A stretch of DNA of 50,739 nt from Acetobacter sp. (GCA_017474285.1 JAFVHT010000040.1:1-50739), one strand, 5' to 3'. Counted from the first letter of the stretch, positions 1 to 8,935 are shown. Notes: a model not told the origin generated them from the sequence alone. Translations and numbers: made by a program.

Positions 1-2
1 AC

Positions 3-87
3 AACACGTCCGCGCATAAGCTGATTATCGGCGATAATTATCAAGCCCTGCAAAACCTCTTGATTCAGTATAGAAATCAAGTCAACG
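3..87 (+). pseudogene. N-terminal part of Mod in a shifted frame
   Basis: In the frame starting at base 3, this stretch reads HKLIIGDNYQALQNLL and then QYRNQVN, the segment that normally sits directly before the DPPY catalytic motif of type III Mod proteins. The frame runs out at a stop at 120-122. The DPPY motif itself is read in another frame from base 88, and that frame is closed upstream by a TGA at 22. One extra base near position 87 explains both observations. The real gene start lies outside the window. Confidence 0.7.
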
Positions 88-1416
88 ATGATTTACATCG
101 ATCCGCCCTACGGCAAAGATAGTATGGGTGAATTTGCCAAAACCCATTACAACAATGCCATAACGCGCGATAATTTACTCTCGATGCTTTATCCCCGTTT
201 GACCCTAGCGCGGGAGTTACTTGCTGAAGACGGCGTTCTCTTTTGTAGTATTGATGATAGAAATCAGGCTTATGTAAAATGTCTCTTTGATGAAGTTTTT
301 GGGGAGGAGAATTTTGTTGCCACAATAAGCAGAGTTACTAAAAAAGGTGGGAATAAGGGAGATTATATTAAGCCAAAGAACGATTTTATTTTAATGTATT
401 TTAAAAATAAAGAATTTGTTTCTAAAGAATATTATGCTCTTGAAGAAAAATGTGAAAAAATAGATAAATGGTTAGAGGAATTTTTTTTAGGGGAAAATAG
501 AAGATTTATTAAAGGTGAAATTCCATATCGCTCAAAACTCGAATCAAGAACAAATCAAAGATATTATATTGAGTGCCCAGATAAGAGTTTAATTATTCCT
601 CCCGGAAATGTTTTTCCAGAAATAAAGCAAGATGGGGCTAAAGTGACACCATTGTCTAATGATGATAAATGTTGGACATGGAGTGTTGAGAGATATTTAC
701 AGGAGAAAGAAAATAACAGATTCTATTTTTACGAAACTGATAAAAGCCCGTTTCTGAACCAAAACGGAGAAAAATCAAAGTGGGGAATATGTAAAAAGAT
801 TTTTCAAAGTGAAATATTAGATCAACAAAAAATATTTTTAACTACTCTTATTGATAATTGTGAAAATTCGCAAGCAACAAGGGAAGTCGATAGTTTGTAT
901 CTGTCTTTCTCATATCCAAAACCTGTAAATTTGATTAAAAATTTAATGAAGGTTTCCTCACAAAAAGACAGCATAATCCTCGATTTTTTCGCCGGTAGTG
1001 GCACGACAGGGCACGCAGTTTTAGCCTTAAATAAAGAAGACGGCGGGAATAGAAAATTTATTCTCTGTCAATTAAATGAAAAAACAGACACCACACCCAA
1101 CGGCATCGCCTATGACGTAACGGCGAAAAGGCTTAAGCGTATTATGACAGGGGAATGTTATGACGGCACGAAGCCAGAGAAGTGGTTAGAAGAAAACGAG
1201 CCTTATGGGGGAAGTTTGGAGGTTTATGACATAGACTCTGTTGCCAATTTTGAAACCACTGCAGGGCAAACGCCTTTTGAAGTGATTGATGAAACCCTTT
1301 ATGGCAAAGAAAAATTTTCAACCGTGAAAGAAAAAATTGAATGGGTTTGCTCGAATTTTGAAAAAACGCAAAAATATTTAGAGGAATCCGACCTTAATAA
1401 AGGGCGTGGGGATTAA
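88..1416 (+). CDS. mod: Type III restriction-modification DNA adenine methyltransferase (Mod), frameshifted at its N-terminal side
   Basis: Mod methylates adenine in an asymmetric site and provides the specificity subunit of a type III restriction-modification complex. The 442 codons open with the catalytic DPPY motif (residues 5-8). A long variable target-recognition region follows, and then the AdoMet-binding motif DFFAGSGTTGH near residues 298-308. This motif order is that of beta-class N6-adenine methylases. The C-terminal block around TTPNGIAYDVTAKRLKR is typical of Mod. The ATG at 88 is unlikely to be the native start, because the expected upstream protein continues in another frame (see the entry at 3-87). 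The res gene follows after 3 bp, so the two form one operon. The target-recognition region is AT-rich, as expected for an exchanged cassette. The family call is firm; whether the gene is intact is not. Confidence 0.88.
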   Translation: MIYIDPPYGKDSMGEFAKTHYNNAITRDNLLSMLYPRLTLARELLAEDGVLFCSIDDRNQAYVKCLFDEVFGEENFVATISRVTKKGGNKGDYIKPKNDFILMYFKNKEFVSKEYYALEEKCEKIDKWLEEFFLGENRRFIKGEIPYRSKLESRTNQRYYIECPDKSLIIPPGNVFPEIKQDGAKVTPLSNDDKCWTWSVERYLQEKENNRFYFYETDKSPFLNQNGEKSKWGICKKIFQSEILDQQKIFLTTLIDNCENSQATREVDSLYLSFSYPKPVNLIKNLMKVSSQKDSIILDFFAGSGTTGHAVLALNKEDGGNRKFILCQLNEKTDTTPNGIAYDVTAKRLKRIMTGECYDGTKPEKWLEENEPYGGSLEVYDIDSVANFETTAGQTPFEVIDETLYGKEKFSTVKEKIEWVCSNFEKTQKYLEESDLNKGRGD

Positions 1417-1419
1417 CCC

Positions 1420-3438
1420 ATGTTACAGGCAATAAAAGATTTACAAAATACGGCGGTCACAAAATTAGTGAATCTGTTGTCAGAAAATAAAAAGGAACTG
1501 ACCTTCAAAGCCCCCACTGGTAGCGGTAAAACTCACATGATGGCAGATTTTATGAATCGTGTGATCGCAGAGGATCCAGAGGCTGTTTTTATTGTTTCGA
1601 CTCTTTCTAAAAGCAACCTTGCCGAACAAAATTTTGATAAATTCAAAGATTATGTCAATCAAGGGAAATTTCCTGATATTCGCCCGTTTTTGATTCAATC
1701 CGATTGTAGCGGGGAGGGGAGCCTCTATATTCCCCTCACTTACAATGTGTACGTTTTACCGAGAGATTTATATAAAGACAAAGCCAAACTGAAAAAAGAA
1801 GGTACTTTTTTGAATTTTTTATCCACGATGCAAGGGGATCTCTTGAACAATCAAAAAAGTAAAAAAATATATCTCATTAAAGATGAGTGCCATATTGCAA
1901 CGAATAATTTGGATGAACTCAAAGAATATTTTTCCAAAATAATCAATTTTTCCGCAACGCCGAAACTTTCCAGAAAACAACACCCTGATGTAGAGATAAC
2001 GACTGAGGAAGCCCAAAATGTCAACCTCATTAAGCGCATTGAAAAGGGAAGCGAAGAAGACGGGTTAGAAGAGGCGCTGAAGAAATTTGACGCCATAAAA
2101 GCCGATTATACCAATAAGTTAGAAGTTTCTCCTTGCATGATTATCCAAATTTCGAACAAGGAAAAAGCCGAAAAAGAACTTGAGGAAGTCATTAAACCCG
2201 CTCTGAACAAGCATAGCCTTAAATGGGTGTATATTACAGGCGATGATAAAACATGTGCCACCAACGACAACGGTTTGAAAAAATTACCAGTGTCAAAGTG
2301 GAAAGACTATATGAAACACAAAACCTCTTCTATTTCGGTGATTATTTTTAAAATGGTTATTTCAGAAGGGTGGGATATTCCTCGTGCGTGTATGCTTTAT
2401 CAAATAAGGGACTCAAAAAGCCGACAACTTGATGAGCAGGTCATGGGAAGGGTCAGGAGAAACCCGCGTTTATTAGATTTTGAAACGCTTTCGGAAGAAG
2501 CAAAAAAGCTCGCCTGTACCGCCTGGATTTGGGGCATAATACCCCCGGAGGAAAGCAGAGCTAAACATGTTCACCTTGTGAAAAATGTTCAATATACAAT
2601 ACGTGAGGAAATACGTGTTACCCCAACAAAACTTAAAGATATCAATGCCTCAAAAAGTTTTGACGTTGACAAATATATTGAAAATTTAGAACGTAAAGAG
2701 AGAAGCATCAGCCCCCCTAGTATTTTTGAGATGTATAAAAACTTAATGCGGCAGAATAATGATATTCAAGAAATGTGTTATCAATACGCCGATAGTTTTG
2801 ATAAATGGAGAATTTTCGCTGAAAATCTTTCAGAAATTAAAGTGTCTTACGATGCCGCTATGGGGAATTATGAAGAGAATATGGTTGTTGATCCCCCTGT
2901 TTCTTTTCCGCTTGAAAGCTATTACGACGAAAGCGAACAGACACTGACATTAGAGGATTGGGTTTGGTGTAGAGAAAACGCAAACGATTTTTCTTTTGAT
3001 AGCGAGGCAGAGAAAAAATGGGCAGAACTATTGAAAGACATTCGTCGTGACTCTATCGGTGAAATAACACAGGAGAATAAAAGTAAGTTTTTGTGGGGGA
3101 AAAACTATCCTTTTAATTCTGAAATAAAATATGAATATTATTCAAATGGCATTCATTGCTCTTATCCTGATTTTATTATGAAAGATAAGAGCGGTAAAAT
3201 TCATATTTTTGAAGTCAAAAGTGTTAATAAATCTTCTACAAAAAATATAGATAACAAAGAGTATGAAAATAAAATCAGAGCTTTAGAAAAATGTTATCAA
3301 GCAAGTTCTAAGAAAACAGACCATATTTTCTATTTGCCTATTCTTGATGGGTCAAAATGGAAAATTCACAAATTTGAAAATGGCGATAAAGAAACGATTG
3401 ATGAAAATCAGTTCAAAAACTCTTTGAGGAATGTTTAG
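1420..3438 (+). CDS. res: Type III restriction enzyme, Res subunit (DEAD-type helicase/endonuclease)
   Basis: Res is the ATP-dependent translocase and nuclease subunit that acts with Mod on unmethylated sites. Visible superfamily 2 motifs are Walker A in APTGSGKTH (about residue 31-39), the DECH box in LIKDECHI (about 145), motif III in FSATPK, and the motif V/VI region EGWDIPR to QVMGRVRRNP. Near the C-terminus, PDFIMKDKSGKIHIFEVKS carries the PD...ExK nuclease signature. At 672 aa it is shorter than many Res proteins, but all expected motifs are present. The ATG at 1420 lies 3 bp after the mod stop, and a strong hairpin terminator follows the gene. Even an intact Res would be inactive if Mod is truly frameshifted, because Res needs Mod to find its sites. 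Confidence 0.92.
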   Translation: MLQAIKDLQNTAVTKLVNLLSENKKELTFKAPTGSGKTHMMADFMNRVIAEDPEAVFIVSTLSKSNLAEQNFDKFKDYVNQGKFPDIRPFLIQSDCSGEGSLYIPLTYNVYVLPRDLYKDKAKLKKEGTFLNFLSTMQGDLLNNQKSKKIYLIKDECHIATNNLDELKEYFSKIINFSATPKLSRKQHPDVEITTEEAQNVNLIKRIEKGSEEDGLEEALKKFDAIKADYTNKLEVSPCMIIQISNKEKAEKELEEVIKPALNKHSLKWVYITGDDKTCATNDNGLKKLPVSKWKDYMKHKTSSISVIIFKMVISEGWDIPRACMLYQIRDSKSRQLDEQVMGRVRRNPRLLDFETLSEEAKKLACTAWIWGIIPPEESRAKHVHLVKNVQYTIREEIRVTPTKLKDINASKSFDVDKYIENLERKERSISPPSIFEMYKNLMRQNNDIQEMCYQYADSFDKWRIFAENLSEIKVSYDAAMGNYEENMVVDPPVSFPLESYYDESEQTLTLEDWVWCRENANDFSFDSEAEKKWAELLKDIRRDSIGEITQENKSKFLWGKNYPFNSEIKYEYYSNGIHCSYPDFIMKDKSGKIHIFEVKSVNKSSTKNIDNKEYENKIRALEKCYQASSKKTDHIFYLPILDGSKWKIHKFENGDKETIDENQFKNSLRNV

Positions 3439-3453
3439 GGTTTGACTTCCTTA

Positions 3454-3481
3454 TCCCCCTTTTAAAGGGGGGCTTTTTTTT
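3454..3481 (+). terminator. Intrinsic terminator after res
   Basis: The stem CCCCCTTTTAAAGGGGG is followed by a run of eight T. It lies 16 bp after the res stop codon and separates the restriction operon from proA. Confidence 0.85.
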
Positions 3482-3500
3482 GTGCGCTATTTTTTCAACT

Positions 3501-3530
3501 TTGTCAATTCAGGTGTTGTTACATTATAAT
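3501..3530 (+). promoter_or_regulatory. Candidate promoter for proA
   Basis: TTGTCA at 3501-3506 and TATAAT at 3525-3530 are separated by 18 bp, close to the sigma-70 consensus. A second TATAAT lies at 3547-3552. The position between the res terminator and proA fits an independent promoter for the proA-nadD-rsfS block. This is a sequence match only. Confidence 0.5.
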
Positions 3531-3597
3531 AACATTACCATAACCTTATAATGACACGAAAAGCACAAAAAGAGAGAAAGTAAAAAGAGGTACGATC

Positions 3598-4860
3598 ATG
3601 ACCATAGAAAGAGAAAACCCTATGATGGTTCTTGCCCATCGAGCACGTGTTGCCTCTTTGGCGTTGGCACAAAGCACCTCATCTTGTCGGGATAAAGCCT
3701 TGTGGGAAGCCGCTGCCGCTTTACGAGAGGTACAAGACGCTCTTTTAGAGGCGAATGCACGCGATTTAGCGGAATTACAAGGTGGAGCACAGACGGAGGC
3801 TTTTCGGGAGCGGTTGACTCTTACGCCTGATCGTATTGAAGCTATGGCGAAGGGGTTAGAAAATATTGCTGATTTACCCGATCCTATTGGACGGGTTCAA
3901 GAGGAGTGGACGCGTCCTAACGGTTTGCATATTCGCAAAGTGGCAACACCTGTTGGGGTTATTGGTATGATCTATGAAAGTCGCCCTAATGTGGGTGCCG
4001 ATGCGGCTGGTTTGTGTATTAAATCGGGAAATGCCGTGCTTTTACGTGGGGGTCCAGAAAGCCTCCACAGCGCGCGGGTAATCCATGCCGCTATGCAAAC
4101 AGGGTTGCGAGAGGCTGGCTTACCTGAAGACGCTGTTTTAATAGCCCCCGATGCGCAGCGCCAACATGTGGCGGATATGCTTGCCGCATCTGGTCTAATA
4201 GACCTAATTATTCCGCGTGGGGGGCGTGGTTTGGTCGAACGTGTGCAGAGCGAAGCACGCGTACCTGTTTTAGCCCATGCCGAGGGGTTATGTCACACCT
4301 ATGTACACGCTTCCGCAGACTATATTATGGCGCGCCGTGTTGTGTTGAACGCTAAAATGCGCCGCGTGGGTATTTGTGGCGCAACAGAAACTTTATTATT
4401 AGACGCTTCAATAGCGCCTGAACTTTTACCTCAAATGGTCGCGGATCTTGCTGAAAGAGGCTGCACGTTCAAAGCCGATGCGCGTGCCCGTGCTATCATG
4501 CCAGAATTACCCGCCGCAACGGAACAAGATTTTGCCACAGAATGGCTTGACGCGGTTTTGAATATTGCGCTTGTTGATGGGGTTGAATCAGCTCTTGCCC
4601 ATATTGCCCGTTATGGTTCATCGCATACAGAAGCCATTATTGCCTCTGATGAGTCGGTTGCACGGCGTTTTATGCACGGGGTGAGTAGTGCTGTGGTCAT
4701 GTGGAACACTTCGACCCAGTTTTGTGATGGGGGAGAATTTGGTTTTGGGGCTGAAATTGGCATTGCCACGGGGCGTTTTCATGCGCGTGGTCCTATAGGG
4801 GTAGAACAACTGACAACTTTTCATTATGAAGTGATTGGGAATGGACAGGTGCGCCTTTAA
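3598..4860 (+). CDS. proA: Glutamate-5-semialdehyde dehydrogenase (gamma-glutamyl phosphate reductase)
   Basis: ProA reduces gamma-glutamyl phosphate with NADPH to glutamate-5-semialdehyde, the second step of proline biosynthesis in the cytoplasm. The 420-aa length is normal. The blocks MIYESRPNVGADAAGL and KSGNAVLLRGG are characteristic, and the predicted catalytic cysteine is residue 260 in GICGATETLL. The ATG at 3598 follows a purine-rich AAAGAGGT ribosome site. In many relatives proA follows obgE and proB; here a type III restriction operon occupies the upstream side, so proB must be elsewhere. The gene starts a same-strand block with nadD and rsfS. Confidence 0.97.
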   Translation: MTIERENPMMVLAHRARVASLALAQSTSSCRDKALWEAAAALREVQDALLEANARDLAELQGGAQTEAFRERLTLTPDRIEAMAKGLENIADLPDPIGRVQEEWTRPNGLHIRKVATPVGVIGMIYESRPNVGADAAGLCIKSGNAVLLRGGPESLHSARVIHAAMQTGLREAGLPEDAVLIAPDAQRQHVADMLAASGLIDLIIPRGGRGLVERVQSEARVPVLAHAEGLCHTYVHASADYIMARRVVLNAKMRRVGICGATETLLLDASIAPELLPQMVADLAERGCTFKADARARAIMPELPAATEQDFATEWLDAVLNIALVDGVESALAHIARYGSSHTEAIIASDESVARRFMHGVSSAVVMWNTSTQFCDGGEFGFGAEIGIATGRFHARGPIGVEQLTTFHYEVIGNGQVRL

Positions 4861-4914
4861 AGCCCTTTACGGGTCTTAAAATGAACCCTTTATGAACCTG
4901 TTACAAATATAAAA

Positions 4915-5577
4915 GTGTTACACACTTCTCTAGACAAACACCCATATAAACAAAAACAAAATATTTCCTCTCTTCCTCTTTGGGGGGATAATCGTTCTTG
5001 TCGTATTGGTGTGTTAGGTGGGTCTTTTAACCCCGCCCACGCGGGGCATTTAGCTATAGCCCAGCAGGCGTTGATAAGGTTACAACTTGATCAAGTGTGG
5101 TTGATGGTCTCTCCTGGGAATCCGCTTAAAAAAGGGCAAGACATGGCACTTTTTGCACAACGTTTGTGCACAGCTCGCCGTTTGAGTCAAAATCGACGTC
5201 TTATTGCTACCGATATAGAGGCACGTTTAGGAACACATTATACCATTGACACACTCCAACGCTTAAGGACACGTTTTAGAAAGGCACATTTTATTTGGTT
5301 GATGGGTGCTGATGGTTTGGTAACATTACCTCGCTGGAAAAAGTGGAAATCTTTGGTGCATCACGTCGCTATAGCAGTTTTTTCAAGACCTGATCAAAAT
5401 CATTTTGCTTTAAGAGGAAAGGCAGCGCATTATATGGCATGTTGGCGTCTTCCCGCTTACAGGGCAGCTGGTTTGGCAATAACGCCTCCTCCTGCATGGG
5501 TGTTTTTTCCCCAAATGTGGGAAAATATTTCTGCAACAGAAGTTCGACGGCAAAGTGGTTTTTTAGGCGGGTTTTAG
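4915..5577 (+). CDS. nadD: Nicotinate-nucleotide adenylyltransferase
   Basis: NadD transfers AMP from ATP to nicotinate mononucleotide, giving deamido-NAD in the NAD pathway. The nucleotidyltransferase signature GGSFNPAHAGHL lies near residues 36-47 and the C-terminal ISATEVRR near residue 205; both are diagnostic. The protein has 220 aa from a GTG at 4915. About 30 residues precede the conserved core, so the exact start is less certain than the identity. It lies 54 bp after proA and 62 bp before rsfS on the same strand. Confidence 0.94.
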   Translation: MLHTSLDKHPYKQKQNISSLPLWGDNRSCRIGVLGGSFNPAHAGHLAIAQQALIRLQLDQVWLMVSPGNPLKKGQDMALFAQRLCTARRLSQNRRLIATDIEARLGTHYTIDTLQRLRTRFRKAHFIWLMGADGLVTLPRWKKWKSLVHHVAIAVFSRPDQNHFALRGKAAHYMACWRLPAYRAAGLAITPPPAWVFFPQMWENISATEVRRQSGFLGGF

Positions 5578-5639
5578 AGTCATTTTTTGTAAAACGTTTT
5601 GTAACATAGGGTTATAGGGTTAGTAAAAGGGCAGTGTTT

Positions 5640-6077
5640 ATGGCAGAAAGTAAAATAGGCGCGGGTGTGTCTTCGCGGGGTGTCAAAAAGATTTCGCCTG
5701 ATCTGGTGCAACAATCTTTAGAAATAATTGTTGAAAGCCTAGAGAAAGATAAAGCAGACGATATTGTGGTGATTAACTTTTCAAAACGTGTTTCTTTTAC
5801 AGATCATATGGTCATTGCTACGGGGCTTGTACACCGACAAATGAATGCCATGGCAGAGCGTATTAAGCGTAAACTCCGTGATATAGGCGTACAGCGCGTT
5901 ATTATTGAAGGGGTCAACGGTTCTGATTGGGTGTTACTTGATACTGGTAACATTATTGTACACCTTTTTAAGGCAGAAGCCCGTGCTTTGTATAATTTAG
6001 AAAAATTATGGGAAGATTCGTCGACAAAAACCTCTTCAAAAACTTCACGACTTAAAACGTCCTCAAAAAGTGTGTAA
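5640..6077 (+). CDS. rsfS: Ribosomal silencing factor RsfS (iojap family)
   Basis: RsfS binds ribosomal protein L14 and blocks subunit joining when nutrients are short. The family core runs from SLEKDKADDIVVINF through HMVIATGLVHRQMNA to GSDWVLLDTGNIIVHLF. The ATG at 5640 is preferred over an in-frame GTG at 5634 because the AAAAGGG ribosome site then has a 9-base spacer. A Ser/Thr/Lys-rich tail closes the 145-aa protein. In most bacteria rlmH follows directly; here it lies about 5.4 kb downstream, beyond a TPR gene array. Confidence 0.95.
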   Translation: MAESKIGAGVSSRGVKKISPDLVQQSLEIIVESLEKDKADDIVVINFSKRVSFTDHMVIATGLVHRQMNAMAERIKRKLRDIGVQRVIIEGVNGSDWVLLDTGNIIVHLFKAEARALYNLEKLWEDSSTKTSSKTSRLKTSSKSV

Positions 6078-6145
6078 AAGTATAAAGAAGTTTTTAGATT
6101 TTAGAAAATGGTGTGTTCTAAAAGATGTCTTAAAAGGAATCTCTT

Positions 6146-6706
6146 GTGCCAAAAACAATAGGTGATCCGCTTTCTGAACTTGATGTTTCCACGCAGGGTG
6201 TGCATGGCACTCTTCAACACACTGTGTTTTTGCATCAGACGACAGTACCTTTAGAGCATCATGACAGCCTGTTTTTTTTAAAGGCGGTTTTTGGCGATAT
6301 TGTTTTTATTATTTTTTTACTTGTCGTTTTTAAAATTTCTCTGTCTGGGATAATAAGAGAGTATCGGATTTCGGTGTGTAAAAAGCACTTAAGGCAAGGC
6401 TTGCTTTTAAGCAACAGGCACCATGAGATAGAAGCCCTTGCTGTGTTAGATGAGGTGATTCGTAAGTTTGGGGAAGCAAAAGATTGGGTAATTAAAAACT
6501 ATGTGGCGCAAATTCTCATTAAAAAGGGTGATATTTTTTTAGATCTTCATCGTGAACAAGAAGCAGAAGCTTCTTTTCAAGAGGTTATTGGCCGCTTTGC
6601 CACAGAAAAATCTCCCTCTTTACAAAAATGGGTTGAAAAAGCACAGCAAAAATTGGCGCAACAGCGCACAATTATAAGCCACTGTACAGAAACAGAACAG
6701 GTATAG
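6146..6706 (+). CDS. Membrane-anchored TPR-repeat protein
   Basis: This 186-aa protein has one strong membrane segment near residues 47-65 (GDIVFIIFLLVVFKISL). About two TPR-like units of the 43-residue type follow, marked by EALAVLDEVIRKFG and EAEASFQEVIGRFA. The C-terminus KWVEKAQQKLAQQ resembles the end of the downstream secreted paralogues. The GTG start at 6146 has an AAAAGGA site 7 bases upstream. It is the first gene of the TPR cluster between rsfS and rlmH and the only one with an obvious internal membrane anchor. The molecular role is unknown; TPR units generally bind other proteins. Confidence 0.75.
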   Translation: MPKTIGDPLSELDVSTQGVHGTLQHTVFLHQTTVPLEHHDSLFFLKAVFGDIVFIIFLLVVFKISLSGIIREYRISVCKKHLRQGLLLSNRHHEIEALAVLDEVIRKFGEAKDWVIKNYVAQILIKKGDIFLDLHREQEAEASFQEVIGRFATEKSPSLQKWVEKAQQKLAQQRTIISHCTETEQV

Positions 6707-6731
6707 AAAGCTAGTATATCTCTCACGCGGA

Positions 6732-6741
6732 GGGGGGGGGG
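6732..6741 (+). repeat. Homopolymeric G tract of ten bases
   Basis: Ten consecutive G bases lie between the membrane TPR gene and the decayed TPR gene at 6781. Tracts of this length are prone to slipped-strand length changes. It is intergenic, so any effect would be on expression rather than on reading frame. Confidence 0.9.
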
Positions 6742-6780
6742 AGCAGACATAATTTATTTTAAACGACGGAGTGTTTTTCT

Positions 6781-7280
6781 ATAGATTACGATCAATTACG
6801 TACCCTTATTGACAGCGATCGACTTAAAGAAGCTTATTAGTGTGTTGATGACGTTTTAAAGACAGCAGATCCTTCTAATAGAATTGAGCTTCTGAAGTGT
6901 AAGGCAGATATTCTTTCCCGTATTAGTTATAAAGTATGTGTTCTTTTCACAATTAACCGCGGGGCAGAACTTCTATCGGTTGCTAATGAAATTATTATTT
7001 ATGGTGTGATGGACAGCCTCCCGAGACACTGCTTAACGCTTTGGTCGATAAAGGGAATGCCTTGAAAGAGCTTGAGCATTATGAAGATGCGTTGAGTGTC
7101 TATGGTGAAGTTAATCGCAAATTTTTAGGGCTTTGTGATCAAAATACAGCTTTTAAAGAAAAGGTTGTTGAAGCTTTACGGAATCAATCATGTGTCTTGG
7201 AAACTATGAAGCGTTTGCAAGACTCGATAATCATACGTGATGAAATCATGAACTTAACAAACTCATCGCCTGAGTCATAA
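6781..7280 (+). pseudogene. Decayed TPR-repeat paralogue
   Basis: Reading from 6781 gives YDQLRTLIDSDRLKEAY, a TAG stop at 6838-6840, and then an open stretch to SVANEIIIYGVMDSL at about 7020. Here the frame changes, and the expected continuation ETLLNALVDKGNALKEL is found in another frame, which stays open to the stop at 7278-7280. The start position holds ATA, 9 bases after a GGAG site, suggesting a lost ATG. The last 79 codons could still be translated from a TTG at 7041 but lack a leader. The repeat pattern matches the neighbouring TPR genes. Confidence 0.7.
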
Positions 7281-7489
7281 AAAACGAAGATAAGTTTGAG
7301 GTTTAAGCTGTCTGCTCTGAAAGATATGTTCTATTTAGTAAAATAGTGAAAAAACGAACTATAAGCACGTTCTTGTAAGCCAAATTAGGTGTCTTGTTCT
7401 GTTGTTATAGGGAATTAAAGGGGTGACTTGGCTCATTTAATCACACCTTTTCTAAATGCTTTTGCGTGTGACGTTGCAGAGAGCGAGAG
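7281..7489 (+). other. Intergenic leader upstream of the 481-aa TPR gene
   Basis: These 209 bases contain no open frame or recognisable RNA. A promoter for the secreted TPR genes is expected here, but no convincing -35/-10 pair was found. Confidence 0.4.
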
Positions 7490-8935
7490 ATGACTATGAT
7501 GAAAAAAGCTAGGCAATATAAGAGTTTATGGGCGTGTGTTGCCTTAGGGGCAGTCATAGGAGGGGTTTATAGTTTAGACAGTGCTCGCGCCGACTCAACA
7601 GATCCACTTTTTAAAGCAGACGTTTCTACAAATCAATCTGATAGTCCTAGTTCTAATAACTCTATGGAGCAGCTTTCTGTAGCAAAAGGTCTTTTGGATA
7701 AAGGAATTACTCTTTCAAAACAAGGAAATGATCAAGAGGCAATCCCTGTTTACGATGAAGTGATTCATCAGTTTAGCAATGTACAAGATCCTCAGATACA
7801 ACGAGATGTGATAGCGGCTTTAGGTTTTAAGGGTAATGCTCTTGGTAGATTGCATCGTTACGAGGAAGCGATGGCAACGTATAATGAGATTATTCGTCGC
7901 TTTGGTAATTCACAAGACATTAAAGTACAACGCGTTGTGGCGGCGGTTTTGCTCAGCAAGAGTATTGTTTTTGGCAATTCGCAGCGTAATGAGAAATCAA
8001 TTGCCGTATGTGATGAGTTGATTCATCGCTTTGACAATGTGCAAGACTCCGCCATACAACAAGAAGTGGCCATAGCTTTACATACCAAAGATCTTCTTCT
8101 TGTTGAGTTACATCGTTATGAAGAAGCAATAGCGGTAGAGGATGAAATAATTCACAAATTTGGTGAATCACCAGACCTTACGAAGCAAAGATTTGTAGCG
8201 GAAGCTCTATCCGATAAGAGTTTCTCTCTTATGAAATTGTCTCGTTTTGGAGAGTCAAGATCAACTTTAGAGGAGTTGATTCACCGGTTTAAAGAAGATC
8301 AGGATCCTAAAATACAAGAATATGTTGCTAATGCACAAAAAAATCTTTCTCTTTTGTCGTTAATGGTTTTGGTTAAAGACCCTATGGATCAAGCAAAAGC
8401 TCTTGTTGAACAAGGGCATTTGCAGGAGGCTCTTTCCTTGTGTAATAACGTGATTCCTCAATTAAATGGGTTTCAAGACATTAAAGTACAGAGAATGATG
8501 GAGGGGGTTTTATTTGTTAAAGGTACTGCTCTTGAGGGGTTACATCACTACGAAGAAGCTATTGCGACGTATGATGAAATAATTCATCGGTTTAGCGGTT
8601 CACAGGATTCCATAGAGCAAAATGTTGTTATGTTTGCTTTAGGTCAAAAAGATAATATTCTTGGCGAGTTACATCGTTATGAAGAAGCCATCGCGACGAG
8701 TGATGAACTTATTCAAAAATTTGGAGGAGTACAAGATAATCTTATAGTACAACAACAAGTGGCAAAGGCTTTAAATATCAAAGGCTTTTCTCTTGTTCTT
8801 TTAAAACGTTTTGATCAGGCGAAATCAATTTGTGAAGAGCTGATTTATCGTTTTCAGGGAGTAAAAGATCCTAAAATACAGAATCAAGTTGCCAAAGCAC
8901 AACATATGCTTGCTCTCTTGGCTCAAGGACAATAA
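7490..8935 (+). CDS. Secreted TPR-repeat protein, two modules fused
   Basis: The 481-aa protein starts with a signal peptide (basic MMKKARQYK, hydrophobic WACVALGAVIGGVY, cleavage probably after SARA near residue 35), so it should act in the periplasm or outside. The rest is built from units of about 43 residues with the pattern RYEEAIATYDEIIHRFG..QD....Q..VA.AL..KG..L..L. A first set of units ends in DPKIQEYVANAQKNLSLL, which looks like the C-terminus of the smaller paralogues. A second set then begins at DQAKALVEQGHLQEAL and ends in DPKIQNQVAKAQHMLALL. Three possible ATG starts exist (7490, 7496, 7499); the ribosome site is weak. Function unknown; a protein-binding scaffold is the general expectation for TPR solenoids. 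Confidence 0.82.
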   Translation: MTMMKKARQYKSLWACVALGAVIGGVYSLDSARADSTDPLFKADVSTNQSDSPSSNNSMEQLSVAKGLLDKGITLSKQGNDQEAIPVYDEVIHQFSNVQDPQIQRDVIAALGFKGNALGRLHRYEEAMATYNEIIRRFGNSQDIKVQRVVAAVLLSKSIVFGNSQRNEKSIAVCDELIHRFDNVQDSAIQQEVAIALHTKDLLLVELHRYEEAIAVEDEIIHKFGESPDLTKQRFVAEALSDKSFSLMKLSRFGESRSTLEELIHRFKEDQDPKIQEYVANAQKNLSLLSLMVLVKDPMDQAKALVEQGHLQEALSLCNNVIPQLNGFQDIKVQRMMEGVLFVKGTALEGLHHYEEAIATYDEIIHRFSGSQDSIEQNVVMFALGQKDNILGELHRYEEAIATSDELIQKFGGVQDNLIVQQQVAKALNIKGFSLVLLKRFDQAKSICEELIYRFQGVKDPKIQNQVAKAQHMLALLAQGQ

